Positions 41,620-45,972 of a DNA stretch of 45,972 nucleotides are shown piece by piece. The number at the start of each line of letters is the position of its first letter. Position 1 is the stretch's first letter. The notes under the pieces are model-generated. The model was not told where the DNA came from. It saw nothing but the letters and a program-made list of their open reading frames with translations, and ran no database searches. A program made the translations under genes and the position numbers. The stretch lies in the NCBI GenBank assembly GCA_946624935.1, contig CAMOSN010000005.1, forward strand, positions 1-45,972, given 5' to 3'. This DNA is from an uncultured Lachnospiraceae bacterium (GTDB lineage Bacteria > Bacillota > Clostridia > Lachnospirales > Lachnospiraceae).

Positions 41620-42595
41620 TGTAAAGAAGGAGCTCGCCGTCACGGTGCGCAGGGAGCGGCATTGTCAGATCGCAGAGCTTACAGCGATCATTACCATGTG
41701 CGGCGGCGTGAGTGTTTCCGCCTCGGACAGGGTAAGCCTGCGCATTCACACGGAAAACCGGTATGTGGCGGAGAAGGCTGCGGCGCTTCTGAAAGCGGCC
41801 TTTCACATCCGGCCGGAAACGGGGATTCGTCTTTATGCCCGCAGCCGTGTATTTCTCACTGCGGTGCCGCACCACGAGGATGCGACCCTGGTCCTTCGGA
41901 CCTGCCATCTGCTGCACGGCGTCGGATCGGCGGATCTCATGGACATCGGAGAGGAGCTTTCCCTGTCTTCGAACCCGCTGCTGAAACGGACCTGCTGTCA
42001 GCGGGCCTTTCTGCGCGGGGCGTTTCTTTCGTCCGGTTCGATCAGCGATCCCCACAGGTTTTATCATTTTGAGATCGTATGCGCCGGGCCTGAGAAGGCG
42101 GCACAGCTTCAGGAGATTTTTGCCTCCTTCGGGATCGAGGCCAGGAGCGTAACGCGAAAACTCAGTGAAGTCGTATACCTTAAGGAGGGTACCCAGATCG
42201 TGGATGCACTGGGGATCATGGAGGCGCCGAAGGCGCTCATGGAGCTGGAGAATATCCGCATTCTGCGGGAGATCAGCAATGATATCAACCGCCGGGTGAA
42301 CTGTGAAGCGGCCAATATCAGCAAAGCGGTTGCAACGGGGGTGCGGCAGGCGGAGGATATCTGTTATATCCGGGATCACGGAGGGCTCTCTCAGCTTCCG
42401 GCCGGTCTGGAACAGATTGCCTGTCTCCGGCTGGAGCATATGGATGCATCCCTGCAGGAGCTGGGCGACCTGCTGGTACCGCCGCTGAAAAAATCCGGTG
42501 TGAACCACCGGTTTGAAAAGATCGCAGCTTTTGCACAGAAGCTGAGAAATAATGAACATACCGTTCAAAGCGATCAGAAGGAGTACAATGACTGA
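41603..42595 (+). CDS. whiA: DNA-binding regulator WhiA
   Basis: Conserved Gram-positive protein of 330 residues with a LAGLIDADG-endonuclease-derived N-terminal part (SFSSDVKKELAV start, CCQRAFLRGAFLSSGSISDP) and a C-terminal helix-turn-helix (LQELGDLLVPPLKKSGVNHRFEKIAAFA). In Bacillus it affects cell division and nucleoid organisation. It overlaps murB by 17 bases and the transporter gene by eight. In many Clostridia rapZ and yvcK lie between murB and whiA; both are absent here. Confidence 0.93.
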   Translation: MSFSSDVKKELAVTVRRERHCQIAELTAIITMCGGVSVSASDRVSLRIHTENRYVAEKAAALLKAAFHIRPETGIRLYARSRVFLTAVPHHEDATLVLRTCHLLHGVGSADLMDIGEELSLSSNPLLKRTCCQRAFLRGAFLSSGSISDPHRFYHFEIVCAGPEKAAQLQEIFASFGIEARSVTRKLSEVVYLKEGTQIVDALGIMEAPKALMELENIRILREISNDINRRVNCEAANISKAVATGVRQAEDICYIRDHGGLSQLPAGLEQIACLRLEHMDASLQELGDLLVPPLKKSGVNHRFEKIAAFAQKLRNNEHTVQSDQKEYND

Positions 42596-43454
42596 AATAC
42601 TAGTGGATGCTGTAGCGGATGGATTGCTGGACACCCTGAAGGTGATCCCGTTTTTATTTATAACTTACCTGCTGATGGAGCTGCTGGAGCACCACACCCA
42701 GGAGAAAACGCTCGCCGCCATCCGGCGGGCGGATCGTCTCGGCCCGTTGTTTGGGGGAATTCTGGGCGTGATTCCGCAGTGCGGGTTCTCTGCTTCGGCT
42801 GCATCCTTTTATGCGGGGCGCGTCATCACGGCGGGAACCATGATTGCCGTGTTCCTTTCCACCTCCGATGAAATGCTGCCACTCATGCTTTCCGCAAATG
42901 TGCCTTTCGGCACCCTGGTCAGAATTCTGGCGACAAAGGCCGTTTTCGGCATTGCGGCAGGGTTTGCGGTGGACTTTCTGTTCCGCAGGCTCAATCAGCG
43001 CAAGATCGGATCCAGCATTCATGATCTGTGTGCCCATGACGACTGCAGCTGCGATGAGGATGGCATCGTGAAGTCGGCGCTCAAGCACACCCTGAAGATC
43101 ATCCTCTTTCTGGCAATCACGTCCGTGCTGATGAACATTGTGATCGGCCTGGTGGGAGAGGATGCACTTGCCGGACTGTTTCTGAACCGTCCGGTCGTCG
43201 GGGAACTGGCCGCCGGGCTGATCGGACTGATACCGAACTGCGCAGCCTCTGTTGTGATCACGACCCTGTATCTGCAGGGAGGGATGAGCGCAGGTGCGAT
43301 GATGTCCGGTCTGCTGGTGGGAGCCGGCGTAGGACTGCTCGTTCTTTTCCGCAACAGCCGCAGAATGAAGGAAAACATTCAGATCACCCTGATTCTCTAT
43401 GTATGTGGTGTTCTGGGAGGCCTGCTGGTAGGAGCGATGCGGCTGCGCTTTTAG
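42588..43454 (+). CDS. Putative manganese/metalloid transporter (arsenic_eff, ArsP_2-like)
   Basis: Polytopic membrane protein of 288 residues with about eight to ten spans in two related halves. Each half has a polar-proline-cysteine signature, GVIPQCGFSASAASFYAG near 60-77 and GLIPNCAASVVITTLY near 215-230. A cytoplasmic loop between the halves carries a metal-ligand-rich segment, HDLCAHDDCSCDED. This matches the family annotated as putative manganese transporter or arsenic efflux protein; direction and ion are unproven. AAGGAG lies five bases before ATG 42588, which overlaps the whiA stop by eight bases. Confidence 0.85.
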   Translation: MTEILVDAVADGLLDTLKVIPFLFITYLLMELLEHHTQEKTLAAIRRADRLGPLFGGILGVIPQCGFSASAASFYAGRVITAGTMIAVFLSTSDEMLPLMLSANVPFGTLVRILATKAVFGIAAGFAVDFLFRRLNQRKIGSSIHDLCAHDDCSCDEDGIVKSALKHTLKIILFLAITSVLMNIVIGLVGEDALAGLFLNRPVVGELAAGLIGLIPNCAASVVITTLYLQGGMSAGAMMSGLLVGAGVGLLVLFRNSRRMKENIQITLILYVCGVLGGLLVGAMRLRF

Positions 43455-43496
43455 CAAGAAAAGCGACTGGCCGGATATCCTGCGGCTTCAGTGGAA

Positions 43497-43524
43497 ATGA
43501 CAGGAACAAATGAAAAGCGATAAT
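43497..43524 (+). promoter_or_regulatory. Candidate hslO promoter
   Basis: ATGACA at 43497-43502, a 16-base spacer and GATAAT at 43519-43524, each five of six. It overlaps the upstream alternative ATG at 43510, supporting translation from 43546. Confidence 0.4.
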
Positions 43525-43545
43525 ACGAGAGAAGGTTCGATAAGT

Positions 43546-44427
43546 ATGGATTATATGGTAAGAGCAACGGCCTCAAATGATCAGATCCGTGCGTTTGCAT
43601 GCTGCACAAGGGAGATGGTCGAGGAGGCACGTAAAGCACATAATACAAGTCCGGTGGCAACGGCGGCCCTTGGAAGACTGCTGACCGGCGGTGTCATGAT
43701 GGGCAGCATGATGAAAGGAGAGCATGATCTGCTCACGCTTCAGATCACGGGCGACGGACCGATCGGAGGACTGGTCGTAACGGCAGATGCACTGGGCCAC
43801 GCCAAGGGATATCCATATCATCCGCAGGTACTGATCCCGGCGAATGCGAAGGGAAAGCTGGATGTTGCAGGAGCGCTTGGAAAGGGAACCCTCCAGGTGA
43901 TCCGGGATATGGGCCTTAAGGAGCCCTACATCGGCAGCTGCGATCTGCAGACCGGTGAGATCGCCGAGGACCTGACCTATTATTTTGCAATTTCCGAGCA
44001 GGTGCCCTCCAGTGTGGGACTGGGGGTGTTGATGAATCGTGACAATACTGTGCGGCAGGCAGGCGGTTTTATTCTCCAGCTGATGCCGGGCACACCGGAT
44101 GAAACCATCGACGCCCTGGAAAAGCAGCTTGCCTCGGTCACTTCGGTCACATCCATGCTCGATGCGGGCATGAGCCCTGAGGAACTGCTTGAAACACTGC
44201 TGGCCCCGTTTGACCCGGTGTTCAACGAGAAACTGCCATTGTCCTGGAAGTGTGACTGCAGCAAACAGCGCGTGGAAAAAGCGCTGATCAGCCTTGGGAA
44301 GGGCGAACTTGCAACATTGGCAATCGAAGGAAAACCCATTGAGGTAGCATGTCATTTCTGCGGGAAAAAATATGCCTTCTCGGTGGACGACCTCTGCAGA
44401 ATCAGAGACCTGGCCGTGCGGAAATGA
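43546..44427 (+). CDS. hslO: Redox-regulated chaperone Hsp33
   Basis: Cytoplasmic holdase activated by oxidation of a zinc-bound cysteine centre. The 293-residue protein starts MDYMVRATASNDQIRAF, as in homologues, so 43546 is preferred to ATG 43510; AGAAGG lies ten bases upstream. GRLLTGGVMMGSMMKGE and GDGPIGGLVVTADA follow near residues 45-85. The C-terminal switch has CDC in LSWKCDCSKQ and CHFC in EVACHFCGKKY, the CxC-CxxC set needed for activation. The gene is complete and ends 26 bases before the next promoter. Confidence 0.96.
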   Translation: MDYMVRATASNDQIRAFACCTREMVEEARKAHNTSPVATAALGRLLTGGVMMGSMMKGEHDLLTLQITGDGPIGGLVVTADALGHAKGYPYHPQVLIPANAKGKLDVAGALGKGTLQVIRDMGLKEPYIGSCDLQTGEIAEDLTYYFAISEQVPSSVGLGVLMNRDNTVRQAGGFILQLMPGTPDETIDALEKQLASVTSVTSMLDAGMSPEELLETLLAPFDPVFNEKLPLSWKCDCSKQRVEKALISLGKGELATLAIEGKPIEVACHFCGKKYAFSVDDLCRIRDLAVRK

Positions 44428-44453
44428 ATGCCGCAGCGGTTATGCGCATCCTA

Positions 44454-44482
44454 TTGACAAAAATCTGACAATTTGCTAACAT
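44454..44482 (+). promoter_or_regulatory. Promoter of the DUF1576 gene
   Basis: Perfect TTGACA at 44454-44459, a 17-base spacer and TAACAT at 44477-44482. The transcript would start near 44489, exactly at a long hairpin. Confidence 0.65.
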
Positions 44483-44488
44483 ACAGTT

Positions 44489-44524
44489 TGCGCCTGCCAG
44501 GATATTCGATTCCGGGCAAGCGCA
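44489..44524 (+). promoter_or_regulatory. 5' leader hairpin of the DUF1576 gene
   Basis: TGCGC (44489-44493) pairs with GCGCA (44520-44524); after one mismatch TGCC pairs with GGCA, and after another GG pairs with CC, around a ten-base loop. It begins at the predicted transcript start, so it would cap the 5' end of the mRNA. Confidence 0.5.
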
Positions 44525-44564
44525 TATTTCATGAAGCGGGAAAAAACCCGGATGGAGGTAAATC

Positions 44565-45935
44565 ATGGCAAAGACAGAGCAATCCATGGAGGAGCAAAGC
44601 AGCCGCATCATCCTTGCGGTTCTTACTGCATTTTCGGCAGCATTCCTGATCGGTGCATTCTGTGCAGGGAATATCGGGGATATGCTTCCAGGTTTCTGGC
44701 GGATCAATTCCAGCCCGTCCCAGTTTACGAGAGATTACTTCAAGCTGGGAGGTCTTGGCGGTTCTTTCTTTAACACCAGCATGGTCGGATTTGTGTGCTG
44801 TGCATTGCTGTTTTTTACGAAAGCAAAATGCACCGGCCTGACGGTAGCGGCTTACTGGCTGAACGTAGGATTTGCCACCTTCGGTATGACCGTACTCACA
44901 ATGTGGCCGTTCTTCCTGGGCGTATTTGTTTATTCCAGAATCAAAAAGGTCACCTTCGGAAGCGTCGCCAATCTTGCGATGTTCTCCACAGCGGTAGCGC
45001 CCTACGCAGGGGAACTGATGCTGCGTTACCCCGGACTTGAGGCAAGGGGCTTTTCCGTGCTCGGAATCCTCGGCGCAGTCCTCCTTGGACTGGTGACCGG
45101 ATGTGTAATGCCGTCTCTTTGTGCGCATGCGCCCAATTTCCACAAGGGCTATGATCTGTACAGCGCAGGACCGGCCGCCGGACTGCTGGCCTTTGTCTAC
45201 TACTGCATCCTGTACCGCTCACCGGGCATCGAAGTTCCGGGCAATACCGATCTGGGTGACGGGGAAAAGCTGTTTGTCAATGTATTTTTCCTGATCGTTT
45301 TCCTCCTGCTGCTGGTTGCCGCATGGGTCGTGGATCATAACTGCTTCCAGAATTATAAAGCACTGTGGACCAGTGACGGTTATAAAACCGACTACACCGC
45401 GAAGTTCGGCATGGGTGCGACCCTCGTGAACATGAGCGTATACGGCCTGTTCATCCTGCTTTACTACAATGTGATCCACGGGTTTGCCATGACAGATGGA
45501 AACGTGACCTTCACCGCCGCAAAGTTTACCGGCGCCACGATGGGTGCGATCATGTGCATGTACGCATTCTGCGCACAGGGCGCACAGCCGCGCACCGTAT
45601 TTCCCATCATGGTCGGATACGTTCTGGCCTCGCTCATTCCGTTCCTTGCAGCCGTTACCGGCGTTGTGGAAACACAGAACTGGACGCTGACCACACAGGC
45701 GATCCTCGTAGGTCTCTGCTTCGCCAGCGGACTTGCACCGGTATCCGGTAAGTTCGGATTCGGAGCAGGCGTACTCGCCGGTGCCATTCATGCGACCCTC
45801 GTCATGAGCGTACCGCTGCTGCACGGCGGCTTCTGCCTGTATAACGGCGGCTTTACCTGCGGAATCGTAGCCTTTGTGCTTGTACCCGTACTCGAGTGCT
45901 TCCTCGGAACGAAGGAGGAGCGCGCTGCGCGATAA
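44565..45935 (+). CDS. DUF1576 polytopic membrane protein
   Basis: Integral membrane protein of 456 residues with about twelve spans, in the DUF1576 family known from Clostridia and a few other anaerobes; function unknown. It appears to be two halves with similar organisation, joined around FLLLLVAAWVVDHNCFQNYKAL near residue 250. Small-residue-rich helices (GAVLLGLVTGCVMPSL, GFGAGVLAGAIHATLVMSV) resemble those of transporters, so transport is a reasonable guess only. GGATGGAGG lies six bases before the ATG. It is monocistronic, between its own promoter and a strong terminator. Confidence 0.87.
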   Translation: MAKTEQSMEEQSSRIILAVLTAFSAAFLIGAFCAGNIGDMLPGFWRINSSPSQFTRDYFKLGGLGGSFFNTSMVGFVCCALLFFTKAKCTGLTVAAYWLNVGFATFGMTVLTMWPFFLGVFVYSRIKKVTFGSVANLAMFSTAVAPYAGELMLRYPGLEARGFSVLGILGAVLLGLVTGCVMPSLCAHAPNFHKGYDLYSAGPAAGLLAFVYYCILYRSPGIEVPGNTDLGDGEKLFVNVFFLIVFLLLLVAAWVVDHNCFQNYKALWTSDGYKTDYTAKFGMGATLVNMSVYGLFILLYYNVIHGFAMTDGNVTFTAAKFTGATMGAIMCMYAFCAQGAQPRTVFPIMVGYVLASLIPFLAAVTGVVETQNWTLTTQAILVGLCFASGLAPVSGKFGFGAGVLAGAIHATLVMSVPLLHGGFCLYNGGFTCGIVAFVLVPVLECFLGTKEERAAR

Positions 45936-45942
45936 AAAGTTG

Positions 45943-45970
45943 AAAACCGGCCTGGCAAGGCCGGTTTTTT
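45943..45970 (+). terminator. Rho-independent terminator of the DUF1576 gene
   Basis: AAAACCGGCC at 45943-45952 and GGCCGGTTTT at 45959-45968 form a perfect ten-pair stem around TGGCAA, followed by further Ts. It lies eight bases after the stop. Confidence 0.95.
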
Positions 45971-45972
45971 GT

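Overview
The window looks like a chromosomal segment of an anaerobic Firmicute of class Clostridia, most like the Lachnospiraceae. This rests on the protein families and their order (peptide ABC operon with a very long binding protein, QueT, AsnA, DUF1576 protein, secreted proteins with clostridial cell-wall-binding repeats, tig-clpP-clpX-lon-engB-valS), on strong AGGAGG-type ribosome binding sites, and on tRNA genes without an encoded CCA. Base composition is moderately high in G+C. No phage, CRISPR, rRNA or intact transposon was found. The genus cannot be named from sequence alone.

Layout. 1-1490: end of an ABC importer operon (SsuC/TauC-like permease and a short ATPase). 1461-3263 (minus): a Pr6Pr-like membrane protein and a membrane-anchored C39-like cysteine peptidase. 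3442-11884: a small membrane protein, then a complete peptide/nickel-type ABC importer (binding protein, two permeases, two ATPases) with several unusual features. 12033-12932: two small unknown envelope proteins. 13030-15568: a KdgK-like sugar kinase and 6-phosphogluconate dehydrogenase. 15725-17267: QueT and, on the minus strand, AsnA. 17461-17587: an intergenic candidate small RNA with its own promoter and terminator. 17666-22222: two YfcE-type phosphoesterases, an RlmL-like methyltransferase, a secreted papain-like peptidase and RdgB. 22241-23063: seven tRNA genes in two transcription units. 23117-25946: two secreted proteins sharing cell-wall-binding repeats but with different catalytic domains (NlpC/P60 and SGNH). 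25945-27423: REP-like hairpins, a CYTH protein and a DJ-1/PfpI protein. 27552-36786: the protein quality-control block tig-clpP-clpX-lon followed by engB and valS. 36865-40641: one long reading frame joining a YfhO-type membrane protein to a complete aminotransferase. 40666-44427: murB, whiA, a putative manganese transporter and hslO. 44565-45935: a DUF1576 membrane protein ending at a clear terminator.

How the genes work together. The peptide importer, the three secreted cysteine-type hydrolases (C39-like, C1, C40) and the SGNH protein suggest a cell that works on extracellular peptide and cell-wall material. The trigger factor, ClpXP, Lon and Hsp33 form a folding and proteolysis set around housekeeping genes for translation and wall synthesis.

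What stands out. (1) The OppC-type permease carries about 330-365 extra extracytoplasmic residues with three internal repeats, and its partner binding protein lacks a lipobox cysteine. (2) A C-rich small RNA candidate lies at 17496-17587. (3) YfhO and an aminotransferase are fused in frame, although an internal start and ribosome binding site remain. (4) Three REP-like hairpins with a constant core and different stems lie at 25945-26042; the last one encodes the end of the CYTH gene. (5) At least eight spacers or gene ends hold short tandem duplications, each with a different unit. No single new defence or mobile system was recognised.
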